A stretch of 10,161 nt of DNA from Deltaproteobacteria bacterium (GCA_023262305.1 JALRCK010000052.1:1-10161), one strand, 5' to 3'; positions 1 through 7,941 are shown, numbered from the stretch's first letter. Notes: a model not told the origin generated them from the sequence alone. Translations and numbers: made by a program.

Positions 1-826
1 TGAGCATGTTCAAGATCGTGTTCATGCTCTCCATCATCGATACCTGTGTCAGCACCGTAAAATCCTCTTCCCCATCGCGACGCTCTTTGAGAATCTCGGA
101 GATCTCGGCTACGGCATCGTCGACACCTCCTCGGGACGACGCCCGCGCTCGAATACCAAAGAGCTTGTCATCGTTGAAGAGCTTGAGAGCTGCTTGCGTA
201 GGGATAAATCCGAGCTCATCGAAATCGAGCCCAAGCTTGTTCCCCATCGGGAGGAGCACGCCGATGACGCGGAACTCACTCTCGTTCAACTTTATCATCT
301 GCCCGATAGGGTCGGCCTCTCCGAATAGATCCGTCACGATACTCTGACCAAGCACGACCACTCGGCGGCCGTAGTCGTCTTCTTCTCGCGAAAAATATTG
401 ACCGCGCCCAATTCGCACCGAGAGGATTTGGGGGAACTGTTCGTTTGTGCCAAAGACAGTGATGTTGCTGAGCGCATCATCAAACCTGGCCGACACGGTT
501 CCCAGTACAAGTCCCGAAACGGCCTCCACATTGAGGGCTCGCTTCTCTATCGCCATCACATCGGCGGTCGTCATCTTGCGCTGTGCCGCTCCTACCGGAG
601 GACCCATGTGAGTCTTCTTGTCTGACTTTCCGGGCTGAACGATGATTAGGTTTGTGCCCAAGCCCTCAAACTCGCTCGTCACATAGTTCTTTGCACCCTG
701 GCCGAGAGACACCAGGAGAACGATCGCCCCGACGCCGATAACCATGCCAAGAATAGTGAGCGCGGTTCGCAGCTTCTGCGCCGTAAGGGACTCAACAGCC
801 AAACGAAGGATCTCTCTAAGTCCCAC
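1..826 (-). CDS. MacB/FtsX-type ABC transporter permease, partial (C-terminus beyond the left edge)
   Basis: This is the membrane subunit of a MacB/LolC-type ABC exporter, which uses ATP hydrolysis on the cytoplasmic side to drive movement of its periplasmic domain. Reading leftward from a GTG at 826, about 275 codons are open to the window edge. Residues about 1-19 are a short cytoplasmic start (VGLREILRLAVESL...). A first membrane helix follows at about 20-42 (TALTILGMVIGVGAIVLLVS), then the MacB-type periplasmic core with blocks such as VRIGRGQYFSREE, VVVLGQSIVTDLFG and DPIGQMIKL. The three C-terminal helices of the FtsX domain should lie outside the window. GTG is chosen because GGAGGA sits about 6 nt upstream (832-837) and no better start is near. 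The gene overlaps the ATPase stop by 11 nt, which suggests coupled translation. The substrate cannot be read from the sequence. Confidence 0.9.
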   Translation of the reverse strand, partial: MGLREILRLAVESLTAQKLRTALTILGMVIGVGAIVLLVSLGQGAKNYVTSEFEGLGTNLIIVQPGKSDKKTHMGPPVGAAQRKMTTADVMAIEKRALNVEAVSGLVLGTVSARFDDALSNITVFGTNEQFPQILSVRIGRGQYFSREEDDYGRRVVVLGQSIVTDLFGEADPIGQMIKLNESEFRVIGVLLPMGNKLGLDFDELGFIPTQAALKLFNDDKLFGIRARASSRGGVDDAVAEISEILKERRDGEEDFTVLTQVSMMESMNTILNML

Positions 827-1514
827 GAATATCCTCCAAAAGACCGCCGTCCTTTAACACAAGTCGCCGATGCGCCCGCTCTGCAATTGAGGGATCGTGT
901 GTGACCATGAGCACAGTCACACCCTGTGCATGCAGATTCTCAAATAGGCTTAAAATGTCTCGACCACTTTTCGAATCAAGATTGCCAGTAGGCTCATCCG
1001 CAAAGATAAGCTTCGGATTGTTAACAATAGCCCGAGCGATCGCGACCCTCTGCCGCTGACCTCCCGAGAGCTCATTAGGACGATGGTTCACCCGATCACT
1101 CAGCCCGACCTTCGCCAGAGCACCAAGCGCCCTCTCCCGTTGCTCAACCTCACTGAGTGGAGCGCTGGTGGTGTGCGCATAGACCAGTGGCATCATCACA
1201 TTCCGAAGCGCCGTCGCGCGCGGCAGGAGGTGGAAGCTCTGAAAGACGAACCCCATGAACTTGTTTCTGAGTTGGGCACGCTCAGCGTCCGAGAGGTGTT
1301 CGACCGGATTTCCCTGAAGGTAGTAGCGCCCACTGCTGGGCTTGTCCAACAACCCCAAGATGTAGAGCAGTGTCGACTTTCCACTTCCTGAAGCTCCGGT
1401 GATAGACACAAACTCCCCGGGCTCGATGACGAGGGAGAGATCACGGATAGCCCGAATCTCCTCGTCGCCTCGGGTGAAGATCTTATTGAGAGATTCAGTC
1501 TTGATCAGGGACAT
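816..1514 (-). CDS. MacB/LolD-type ABC transporter ATP-binding protein
   Basis: This is the cytoplasmic ATPase that powers the adjoining permease. All the core motifs of an active ABC ATPase are present: Walker A GASGSGKST at residues 40-48, Q-loop glutamine at 92, signature LSGGQ at 149-153, Walker B LIFADE with catalytic Glu174, D-loop NLDS at 178-181, and switch histidine 206 in VTHD. The spacing and the text around the signature (ELSGGQRQRVAIARA) are those of the MacB/LolD/YknY subfamily, and 232 residues is normal for a stand-alone member. In E. coli MacB the ATPase is fused to the permease; here they are separate genes, as in LolCDE or YknYZ. The ATG has AGGTAGGG about 6-7 nt upstream. 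It starts 9 nt after the adaptor gene and ends inside the start region of the permease gene. Confidence 0.95.
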   Translation of the reverse strand: MSLIKTESLNKIFTRGDEEIRAIRDLSLVIEPGEFVSITGASGSGKSTLLYILGLLDKPSSGRYYLQGNPVEHLSDAERAQLRNKFMGFVFQSFHLLPRATALRNVMMPLVYAHTTSAPLSEVEQRERALGALAKVGLSDRVNHRPNELSGGQRQRVAIARAIVNNPKLIFADEPTGNLDSKSGRDILSLFENLHAQGVTVLMVTHDPSIAERAHRRLVLKDGGLLEDIRGT

Positions 1515-1523
1515 GAAGATTCC

Positions 1524-2522
1524 CTACCTCAGCACCTTGACGCGAAGTCCATCGCTAAGCTCAAACTTATCTGATGGCAGCACAACTGCATCGGAAGGTA
1601 CCAACCCCGACTTCACCTCACTCACCGTGTAGCCGTAAATTCCGATCTGAACGGGGACCTTCTTGAGCCGCGATCCACTCAGGACGTAGACATACCGATC
1701 TCCGCCCCGACCCAACAAGGCTTTCGAGGATACCGTGAGCACATCATCTTTGGTGTCTGTGATGACTTCGACATCTGCTGACGCTCCGGCTGGCAAAAGG
1801 AGTCCCTCGTTGTCTACCGTCAGCTCGATCTCTGAGGTCCTATCCTGCTCCCGCACACTGCTTACAAAGGGCACAACTTTGCGAACCGTTGCATTGAACG
1901 GCTCCTTTCGAACCGCGAGTATCTTTACGCGCGCCGGCAGCCCCACCTTCACCTTTGAAAGATCGACCTCGTCGATCTCAGCCCGAACGTAGCGAGGCTT
2001 AAGATCAACGATCCGAATAGGCGCTTGGGGAATGATCGCTGTAATTTGAGAAAGCTCTCCAACCTCAAGGTTTAATTCAGCTATCACTCCATCGTAGGGC
2101 GCTTTAATGAGGCTCTTCTCGTACGAGGTTTTCGCCGCATCGTAGTTGGCACGCGCTTGCGTCACGCCACTCTGGGACATCGCATCACTTTTGCTCAATC
2201 GCTGAGACCGCTCGTACTCCTCTTGAGCCGATTGTAGTCGAGACTTAAGGTCCTCGTTTTCAACCTGCGCCAATATCTCTCCCTCGCGGACAGCATCACC
2301 CAGCTTGCAGTTCACTTCCTTGACTCGCCCCACACTGCCGAATGCAAGCGCTGTGATGCGCTCAGCACGAACGGTTCCCGAGTTCACACTAGACACGGTT
2401 GCCTCGACATGCGCTTTTGTGACCGGCACAGTACGGACCTCTGGTCTCCCTTTGCATCCAGAGAAAAACAGCACCATCAGGCTCAGCACCACAGTTTCTG
2501 GTATTGTGCTGCGCCGAGGCAT
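1524..2522 (-). CDS. MacA-like efflux periplasmic adaptor subunit, predicted lipoprotein
   Basis: This is a membrane-fusion (HlyD/MacA-type) adaptor that would link the ABC transporter of the next two genes to its export path. Residues 1-23 are a lipoprotein signal: basic MPRR, a hydrophobic stretch, then the lipobox-like FSGC with Cys23, so the mature protein would be lipid-anchored. The first half of the lipoyl domain lies at about 50-88 (GSVGRVKEVNCKLGDAVREG), a helical hairpin at about 88-137, the second lipoyl half at 141-156 (APYDGVIAELNLEVGE), then beta-barrel and membrane-proximal domains to 332. The hairpin is only about 50 residues, short for a TolC-docking MacA. The ATG has a weak AAAGG about 9 nt upstream. 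It lies 30 nt after tpx and 9 nt before the ATPase gene. The family is clear; the exported substrate is unknown. Confidence 0.9.
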   Translation of the reverse strand: MPRRSTIPETVVLSLMVLFFSGCKGRPEVRTVPVTKAHVEATVSSVNSGTVRAERITALAFGSVGRVKEVNCKLGDAVREGEILAQVENEDLKSRLQSAQEEYERSQRLSKSDAMSQSGVTQARANYDAAKTSYEKSLIKAPYDGVIAELNLEVGELSQITAIIPQAPIRIVDLKPRYVRAEIDEVDLSKVKVGLPARVKILAVRKEPFNATVRKVVPFVSSVREQDRTSEIELTVDNEGLLLPAGASADVEVITDTKDDVLTVSSKALLGRGGDRYVYVLSGSRLKKVPVQIGIYGYTVSEVKSGLVPSDAVVLPSDKFELSDGLRVKVLR

Positions 2523-2552
2523 GAGTGACAGACCTTTTGAAGCGAAAGGAAG

Positions 2553-3068
2553 TTAGAGACTTCGGCGTACTGCCTCAAGAGCCGCAGCATAGTCAGGCTC
2601 TTCGGCGACCTCGCTCACGTAGTCGACGTGCGCGATCTTGCCAGTCTTGTCGACAACAAAGAGAGCTCGGGCGAGAAGCCCAAGATCAGGAAGCTCGACA
2701 CCAAAATCGTGGCCAAAGGAGCGGTATTTGTAGTCACTCAAGGTTATAACTCGCTCAACCCCCTCAGCAGCACACCAACGCTTGAGCGCGAAGGGGAGAT
2801 CCCTGCTGACGGAGGCGATCACAACATCTTTGGAGAGAGATGCTGCTTCTTGGTTGAACCGCTTTGCTTCAATTGCACACACCGGAGTATCGATGCTCGG
2901 CAGCGACAGAAGAACCAAGACCTTTCCCGCATAAGCGGTGTTGGTGACATCTGACATATCAGCCGCGGTCAGCTTAAACGAGGGAGCTGGTACACCCTCT
3001 TCAACGCAGCGCCCTTCAACTTTCAAGGGATTTCCCTTCATGGTGATAGTTTCATTTGTCTTAGCCAT
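2553..3068 (-). CDS. tpx: Thiol peroxidase (Tpx, atypical 2-Cys peroxiredoxin)
   Basis: This enzyme reduces hydrogen peroxide and organic (lipid) hydroperoxides using thioredoxin-derived electrons. Its 171 residues match the family length. The peroxidatic cysteine is Cys64 in SLPSIDTPVC, with Thr61 in the conserved active-site position. The resolving cysteine is Cys99 in LPFALKRWCAAEG, and the conserved arginine is Arg134 in LLARA. These three blocks together separate Tpx from AhpC and Bcp/PrxQ. An extra cysteine lies at position 21. In other bacteria Tpx is periplasmic or cytoplasmic; no signal peptide is visible here, so a cytoplasmic site is likely. The ATG is well supported by GGAGGG 4 nt upstream. 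It appears to be the first gene of the operon carrying the adaptor and ABC transporter, starting 30 nt upstream of the adaptor. Confidence 0.96.
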   Translation of the reverse strand: MAKTNETITMKGNPLKVEGRCVEEGVPAPSFKLTAADMSDVTNTAYAGKVLVLLSLPSIDTPVCAIEAKRFNQEAASLSKDVVIASVSRDLPFALKRWCAAEGVERVITLSDYKYRSFGHDFGVELPDLGLLARALFVVDKTGKIAHVDYVSEVAEEPDYAAALEAVRRSL

Positions 3069-3385
3069 GGCGCCCTCCGTTTATGTATCGCGACATCCGA
3101 TCGTTCTACTATGAGGAATCAACCGTCACAACCGCGATCGAACGCTGCGAGGCTATCCCGGTAAAAAAGTCTCAGGTCCCCTCTGGCGTATTCGGCTGGG
3201 AAATTCCGAAAGTCTCCCATTCGTCCGCCAAACACGCCTTGAATCAATGGGTTAGCAACAAACATCTTCATATCGACGTTATGGTCACAAGAACTGATCG
3301 CCGAGATTGCGGCATCCAATTATTAAGGATATCGCCCCATACCCGACCTTATCCCTTAGTCTTGTATGGAGAGAGGACTCTGCGC
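3069..3385. other. Region between tpx and the small plus-strand ORFs, no assignable gene
   Basis: These 317 nt hold the tpx ribosome site and candidate promoter at their left end. A minus-strand ORF of 66 codons (3119-3319, with an internal ATG at 3271) looks protein-like in composition, but it has no Shine-Dalgarno sequence at either start and covers the candidate tpx promoter. The plus-strand frame is also open from 3083, but the ATG there has no ribosome site. I recognise no family in either reading and cannot decide whether this is coding. Confidence 0.5.
3103..3131 (-). promoter_or_regulatory. Candidate sigma-70-like promoter for tpx
   Basis: On the minus strand TTGTGA (3126-3131) and TAGAAC (3103-3108) are separated by exactly 17 nt, each matching four of six consensus bases. 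Transcription would start near 3096, leaving a 5' leader of under 30 nt to the tpx ATG, with the GGAGGG ribosome site inside it. This is pattern matching only; consensus quality is modest. Confidence 0.33.
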
Positions 3386-3607
3386 ATGGTTGATGTAAAA
3401 CAAGGTCAAGACCCTCACCTCACACGAACCAATCAAGGTACTGCGCCTGATTTATCCGGCGTGAGCTTGAACACTCCCGAATACTTGAAAGAAAACCCTC
3501 CTAAACTGAGCGCGCACACCGCCGAGTCCATCCAGGCGAGGTGGTCCGGCCGCTCAATAAGCACTGGAGTCACAATCGAGGGCAGACGAGGTGGAGGTGT
3601 AGGATGA
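3386..3607 (+). CDS. Small hypothetical protein, first of an overlapping pair
   Basis: I do not recognise this 73-residue protein (MVDVKQGQDPHL... to ...GRRGGGVG). It is hydrophilic, contains no cysteine, has a proline-containing middle (NTPEYLKENPPKL) and a glycine-arginine-rich tail, and shows no membrane segment or signal peptide. The frame is open further back to 3083, but the ATG at 3386 is preferred because AGAGGA lies 8 nt upstream, while the 3083 ATG has no ribosome site and sits in the tpx leader. Its TGA overlaps the ATG of the next ORF as ATGA, a common sign of translational coupling. That overlap and the ribosome site are the only support for it being real; a chance open frame remains possible. 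No clear promoter was found. Confidence 0.42.
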   Translation: MVDVKQGQDPHLTRTNQGTAPDLSGVSLNTPEYLKENPPKLSAHTAESIQARWSGRSISTGVTIEGRRGGGVG

Positions 3608-3906
3608 GCGATACAACACCTGAACTCTGGGAAGTAACTCTCACTGGACCGACATCTTTCGGACCATCCTCTATGCTGTACTCACTGCTTCCATGGAACC
3701 GTCCGCTGTGGCGCCAGGTAAAGATCCAGATGCAGGTCGGGAGCGACGATTGTCCTACCTGGGATCATGTCAATCTCTGCATGACCGCCATTCAAGATAT
3801 GATCCTGGAATCAGATGGTCTGATATCTGATACCGTGCTCGGTGCCCTCCAGGCTCACCTTGACGTGGTGGATGTAAGAACCTTTCGGGGACCACCTCGC
3901 GACTAA
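3604..3906 (+). CDS. Small hypothetical protein, second of an overlapping pair
   Basis: This is a 100-residue protein of no family I recognise. It is tryptophan-rich for its size (W10, W32, W37 and W55), with an N-terminal stretch rich in Ser, Thr and Pro and a likely helical C-terminal half (HVNLCMTAIQDMI, VLGALQAHLDVV). It has two cysteines (52 and 60) and ends in RGPPRD. There is no signal peptide or clear membrane helix, so a cytoplasmic protein is likely. The frame is open back to 3541, but the ATG at 3604 is chosen because a purine-rich GGTGGAGGTG element lies just upstream and the ATG overlaps the previous stop as ATGA. It ends 6 nt from the stop of the convergent transporter gene. Function is unknown. 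Confidence 0.55.
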   Translation: MSDTTPELWEVTLTGPTSFGPSSMLYSLLPWNRPLWRQVKIQMQVGSDDCPTWDHVNLCMTAIQDMILESDGLISDTVLGALQAHLDVVDVRTFRGPPRD

Positions 3907-3912
3907 GTATCA

Positions 3913-6309
3913 CTAGCGGGGAAACAGGCTAAGCGCCCCGAGCAACGCCAATCCGATCACGATCGTAAAGGGAACCCCAACCCGGAGGAAATCATTGGCG
4001 CGATATCCGCCCGCACCAGTAACGAGCATATTTGACCGACAACTGGTTGGCAGCATGAATGCAAGGGAGCTTCCGAGCGTCACGGCCATAAGCAGGTTGT
4101 AGGGATCATTCCCCATGTGCTGCCCCAAACCGATAGCGATCGGTCCCAAAAATATCACGGCGATTGAGCTATCGATAACCTGACTCAAGACGCTCCCTGC
4201 GAAGAGGAACCCGAGCAGCAGATATGTCTCCGGAGTTGCTTGCGCGATATCCGCCAGTGCTTGTGCAGCAGCGCCTCCTTGGGCCAAGTGACCTACAGCC
4301 TGCCCCAACGGTATGATAAGTGCGAGAAGGAAGACAACGCGCCACTCGATCTCTCGATAGACCTGCTCCATCGATACCGCCCCGCAGAACACCACGACGC
4401 ACGCCGACAGGAACGCCGCTTCATGAACCGCCATCCCCGTAACAAGGGGTGTAAACATTAACATGAGGAGCGCCACGATTGAGAAGGTCGATTTGATCGA
4501 GAGCCGAGGAGCTTTGCGATGCTCGGAGAGCACCAAAAAATCCGGCTCCTTCGCGAGCACTCCGAGGCTTTTTCGAGCTCCTTGGACGAGGAGTGCGTCT
4601 CCGTACATCAGGGGTAAACTTGAGGAGAGAGACATCTGGGCTTTCCCATCACGCCACAGGGCCAGAACCTGACAATCATACTTTTCACGGAAGTGAAGAT
4701 CCGCCAACGTTTTTCCAATGAACTCAGAGCGAGGCGTAAGCACCAACTCGACGATGCCAACATCGGGGGACTCTAGCTCATCAGTTGCAGCCTCACCTTC
4801 AAGCACCAACGACCCGATAGCCACCTTGCGATGGGCCTCCTCAAGCGAACCGCTCACGATGTAGGTCTCACCTCCACGGATGATATGGTCGGCTGAGAGG
4901 AGAGAGCCGCCGGGCTCTCCACCAGGATGTATGATCGGAACGTCGAGCCACTCGATGGAACTGTCACTTCCTATCCTCCCCAGGATCGGAAGCTTTGTTT
5001 CGTGAGTAAGTCTGTGGAGCGGGGCCCCACTCCATCCCTCCTCTTCCACTGTAACGACGTAAAGGGACCGCGCTAGAATATCGTCGGAGTGCTGAAGCAC
5101 CTCGATTTCGACATCTACCTTAGGGGAATCCTCTGAGAACTTTCCGACGATCGCCCCGGTTATAGAGTCGCCTTTGTGAACCATGGAATCGAGGAACCAG
5201 GAAGGAGGATGAGCTTCCCATGCGTGATCCTGTCCTGTTCTATCTACCGAGAGGGGCACGATTCCCGAGACACGCAGGATCTCTCTCAGCGACACCATTC
5301 GAGTATCGAGGCGAACCTCCCGGACCGAACATCGCACGATCTCCGCAGCGCGTGTCAGTTTCTCAAGAGCGGCGGCCGGAACAGCCCCAACTCGCAACCC
5401 CTTCAGAGCAACGACCTCAGAAAAGCGGTCAGGACTACCTCGAACAAGCACCACATCTCGGGCATGAAGCTTCTCCGTGGCTTTCGGAGACAGTAGTTTA
5501 CGCCCACCTCTCATGATAGTAACAACTACTCCACTGATCAGGGATCCAAACCTGAGCTCCCCCAACGTCTTGCCATCCACTGGACTTCCCTCTGGCACTC
5601 GAACCGAGAAGATCCTTTCTTGGAGGTGGTACAGCGACCGAAGATCGGTGATGCGCTTGGTCAACCGTTGCGTTTTTCGCGTCGGCAAGAGCCTCACTCC
5701 CACTGTGACCATAAATACGATGCCAACAAAGAGAGCCACGAGCCCATAGGGCGTGAAATCAAAGAACCCCAACTTTGTCATCCCAGCCTGTCTAACGAGT
5801 TCGGATGCCACGATGTTAGGGGGCGTTCCGATGAGAGTTAACATACCCCCAAGCGTTACAGCGAAGGCGAGAGGTAGGTACAATCGGGACGGTGGGATAT
5901 CCGTTTCGTGAGAGAGCACTGCGACCGCTGGCATAACGAGCGCGGCTGCAGAGATATTGTTCATAAACGCGGAGAGAACTGCGGCGATGATCATAATCAC
6001 GCCAATAGCGACTCTCTCGTTGGTGCCCGCGTATCCATGGATCCATCGTGCCATGGCGTCACTCACGCCGGTTACTCGTAACGCGGTAGCGACAAAGAGC
6101 GTCGACACCATTACGACAACCACCGGAGAGGAGAACCCTTGGAAGGCCTCCTGAGGGGTGACGTATCCACCCAACATCAAAACGAGGAGAACGCCCATCG
6201 CCGTGACATCGACGGGCAAGCGCTCAGTAATAAACAGCCCGACCATCAAAATGATGAGAGCGATCAAACCAAACGTGTGGAGGCTCATTCCCAGGAGCTC
6301 ACCAAGCAT
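3913..6309 (-). CDS. DASS/SLC13-type anion permease with a large TrkA-C-like cytoplasmic insert
   Basis: This is an inner-membrane transporter of the divalent-anion:Na+ symporter superfamily, whose members carry dicarboxylates, sulfate or other anions. Membrane helices span about 10-210 and 608-796, flanking a soluble region of about 390 residues. First-repeat hallmarks are MNNISAAALVMP at 116-127 and the loop IGTPPNIVASELVR at 160-173. In the second repeat, IDSSIAVIFLGP (712-723) and LPTSCRSNMLVTGAGGYR (753-770) stand in for the usual TPxGYQTNxLVYGPGGYR-like block. The insert has a TrkA-C-like module at about 232-300, another at about 515-590, and diverged sequence between. Relatives with two TrkA-C domains are usually about 600 residues; this is 798. 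The start at 6309 has a GGGG 6 nt upstream; a second ATG seven codons in is possible. It begins 12 nt after pgi, probably in one transcript. Substrate unknown; sulfate is one possibility. Confidence 0.88.
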   Translation of the reverse strand: MLGELLGMSLHTFGLIALIILMVGLFITERLPVDVTAMGVLLVLMLGGYVTPQEAFQGFSSPVVVVMVSTLFVATALRVTGVSDAMARWIHGYAGTNERVAIGVIMIIAAVLSAFMNNISAAALVMPAVAVLSHETDIPPSRLYLPLAFAVTLGGMLTLIGTPPNIVASELVRQAGMTKLGFFDFTPYGLVALFVGIVFMVTVGVRLLPTRKTQRLTKRITDLRSLYHLQERIFSVRVPEGSPVDGKTLGELRFGSLISGVVVTIMRGGRKLLSPKATEKLHARDVVLVRGSPDRFSEVVALKGLRVGAVPAAALEKLTRAAEIVRCSVREVRLDTRMVSLREILRVSGIVPLSVDRTGQDHAWEAHPPSWFLDSMVHKGDSITGAIVGKFSEDSPKVDVEIEVLQHSDDILARSLYVVTVEEEGWSGAPLHRLTHETKLPILGRIGSDSSIEWLDVPIIHPGGEPGGSLLSADHIIRGGETYIVSGSLEEAHRKVAIGSLVLEGEAATDELESPDVGIVELVLTPRSEFIGKTLADLHFREKYDCQVLALWRDGKAQMSLSSSLPLMYGDALLVQGARKSLGVLAKEPDFLVLSEHRKAPRLSIKSTFSIVALLMLMFTPLVTGMAVHEAAFLSACVVVFCGAVSMEQVYREIEWRVVFLLALIIPLGQAVGHLAQGGAAAQALADIAQATPETYLLLGFLFAGSVLSQVIDSSIAVIFLGPIAIGLGQHMGNDPYNLLMAVTLGSSLAFMLPTSCRSNMLVTGAGGYRANDFLRVGVPFTIVIGLALLGALSLFPR

Positions 6310-6321
6310 TGTTACCCCACA

Positions 6322-7938
6322 CTAGATCAAAGAATACCTATCGTTGAACGCTGATTCAGCTCGCTGAATCTCCATCCTACCATTTGCCGAGAGGTGTCGC
6401 GCTATCTTAAAAATAGTCTCAACCTGATCAGGCTCCCCGACACCTCCTGCGATCTCATCAACAGTCACGAACCGTCCTGCCTGACGCACAAAAGCGATCA
6501 TGCTCTCTTGGAGAGCCAAGACCTGTGCCGCTGCTTTTTTTCCGGCCTCTACACCCGGCTGGTGATAGGCGTTAACGTTGATAAGGGAGGCGTACAGCCC
6601 CACCGCGCGCTCAAACAGCGCAATCAACATGGCAACGGTCGCGGCAGTGACATCCGGAATCGTTACCGTGAGGCTCTCCCGATTCTTCTCATAGAGCGCC
6701 GTGCGGGTGCCGAGAAGGAAGCCCAAAAGGTAGTCCCCGCTAGTAGCTCCCTGTTCAACATCAACCCTCTCAGGGTTAAACGAGCTTAAAGAGTGCGAGG
6801 AAGTTGATCGTGGTGAGCGGTCACGCAGGACCTCGACGAAGACCACAAAGAAGTTGTGCAACCCATCCCGAAGCTGCTGCACGTAGGCGTGCTGGTCGGT
6901 TGAGCCCTTGTTTCCATACACTGCGATACCTTGATTCACCACGGAGCCGGAGAGATCGAGCTCCTTGCCGAGACTCTCCATCACGAGCTGTTGAAGGTAT
7001 TTGCTAAACAACTCAAGCCGGTCTTTGTACGGTAGAACCACCATGTCTTTGTTGCCCTTGCCGCAACCACAGTGATACCAGCTCAACGCGAGCATCGCCG
7101 CGGGATTATGGCGAGTTGTCCGACGCCGAGTAAGCTCATCCATGGCGGCAGCACCGCTCAAAAACTCATCGACCGAGAATCCCTGAAGCGCAAACGGAAG
7201 GAGTCCAACCGCACTAAACTCACTCGTGCGACCTCCTACCCAGTCCCACATCGGAAAGCGCGCGATCCAACCTTCCGAGGATGCGGTTTTGTCGAGCTCG
7301 CTTCCCTCTCCGGTTACCGCCACAAAGTGTTTCTTGAAATCCAGTCCCGCTGCCTGAAACGCCGCCTTGGCAACGAGTTGTCCATTCCTGGTCTCTTTTG
7401 TGCCCCCAGACTTTGATATGACTACAACCATCGTGCGCTCCAGACTCGGCAGCGCGAACAGCGCTTTCGCCATCCCATCAGGATCCGTGTTGTCGAAGAA
7501 TGATATCGTCATCGGGTCGGACACGGAGTTAAGCGCTTGGTTCACGAATTGCGGACCAAGGGCCGAGCCCCCGATTCCAACAACAAGCACATGAGAAAAA
7601 GTCGCGCCCGGTTTTGGTGCAACGACTCCAGCATGGACGTCTGCAGCAAACTTCTTTATCTTGGAGACAACCCCAGCGATCTCTTCTCGAAGCGCCGGCG
7701 TAGGTGCGATTGAGGGAGTACGTAACCAGTAGTGACCAACCATTCGATTCTCATCAGGGTTCGCAATCGCGCCGGCCTCAAGTCTCGCCATGGCGTCGAA
7801 GGCATCCTGCATCTTGGGCTCCATCCGAGCCAGATATGCGTCGTCAAAGTTGAGGCGACTCGTGTCGAGGGAAAAACCGCTGGCCGAGTCGAATATACAT
7901 CGCTCCTTAAAACGTGCCCAAAGCTCCTCTCGTTTCAT
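6322..7938 (-). CDS. pgi: Glucose-6-phosphate isomerase
   Basis: This cytoplasmic enzyme interconverts glucose 6-phosphate and fructose 6-phosphate, linking glycolysis, gluconeogenesis and the pentose phosphate pathway. With Met at 7938 as residue 1 (538 residues), the sugar-phosphate-binding blocks are [13 protein letters not shown] (120-132), DNTDPDGM (149-156) and [15 protein letters not shown] (172-186), followed by [13 protein letters not shown] (233-245). The family signature is [19 protein letters not shown] (341-359), and Lys467 in GVEAGK matches the C-terminal active-site lysine. This signature form is not the Escherichia/mammalian GEPGTNGQHA version. The frame opens with GTG-ATG; the ATG at 7938 is chosen because GGAGGA directly abuts the GTG at 7941 and would leave it no spacing. 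It is the first gene of a likely two-gene operon with the transporter downstream. Confidence 0.96.
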   Translation of the reverse strand: MKREELWARFKERCIFDSASGFSLDTSRLNFDDAYLARMEPKMQDAFDAMARLEAGAIANPDENRMVGHYWLRTPSIAPTPALREEIAGVVSKIKKFAADVHAGVVAPKPGATFSHVLVVGIGGSALGPQFVNQALNSVSDPMTISFFDNTDPDGMAKALFALPSLERTMVVVISKSGGTKETRNGQLVAKAAFQAAGLDFKKHFVAVTGEGSELDKTASSEGWIARFPMWDWVGGRTSEFSAVGLLPFALQGFSVDEFLSGAAAMDELTRRRTTRHNPAAMLALSWYHCGCGKGNKDMVVLPYKDRLELFSKYLQQLVMESLGKELDLSGSVVNQGIAVYGNKGSTDQHAYVQQLRDGLHNFFVVFVEVLRDRSPRSTSSHSLSSFNPERVDVEQGATSGDYLLGFLLGTRTALYEKNRESLTVTIPDVTAATVAMLIALFERAVGLYASLINVNAYHQPGVEAGKKAAAQVLALQESMIAFVRQAGRFVTVDEIAGGVGEPDQVETIFKIARHLSANGRMEIQRAESAFNDRYSLI

Positions 7939-7941
7939 CAC

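Noticed and set aside
2..29. Inverted repeat GAGCATG/CATGCTC at the left edge
   Set aside because: It falls inside the permease coding sequence (codons for Met-Glu-Ser-Met and Asn-Met-Leu), so chance from codon choice is the simplest explanation.
398..625. Plus-strand ORF within the permease region
   Set aside because: The minus strand encodes a clear MacB-type permease across the same bases; this frame matches nothing.
3083..3385. N-terminal extension of the first small ORF back to the ATG at 3083
   Set aside because: That ATG lies in the tpx leader without a Shine-Dalgarno sequence, whereas the ATG at 3386 has AGAGGA 8 nt upstream.
3541..3603. Upstream start for the second small ORF at 3541
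   Set aside because: The ATG at 3604 has a purine-rich ribosome site and the ATGA overlap; the extension has neither.
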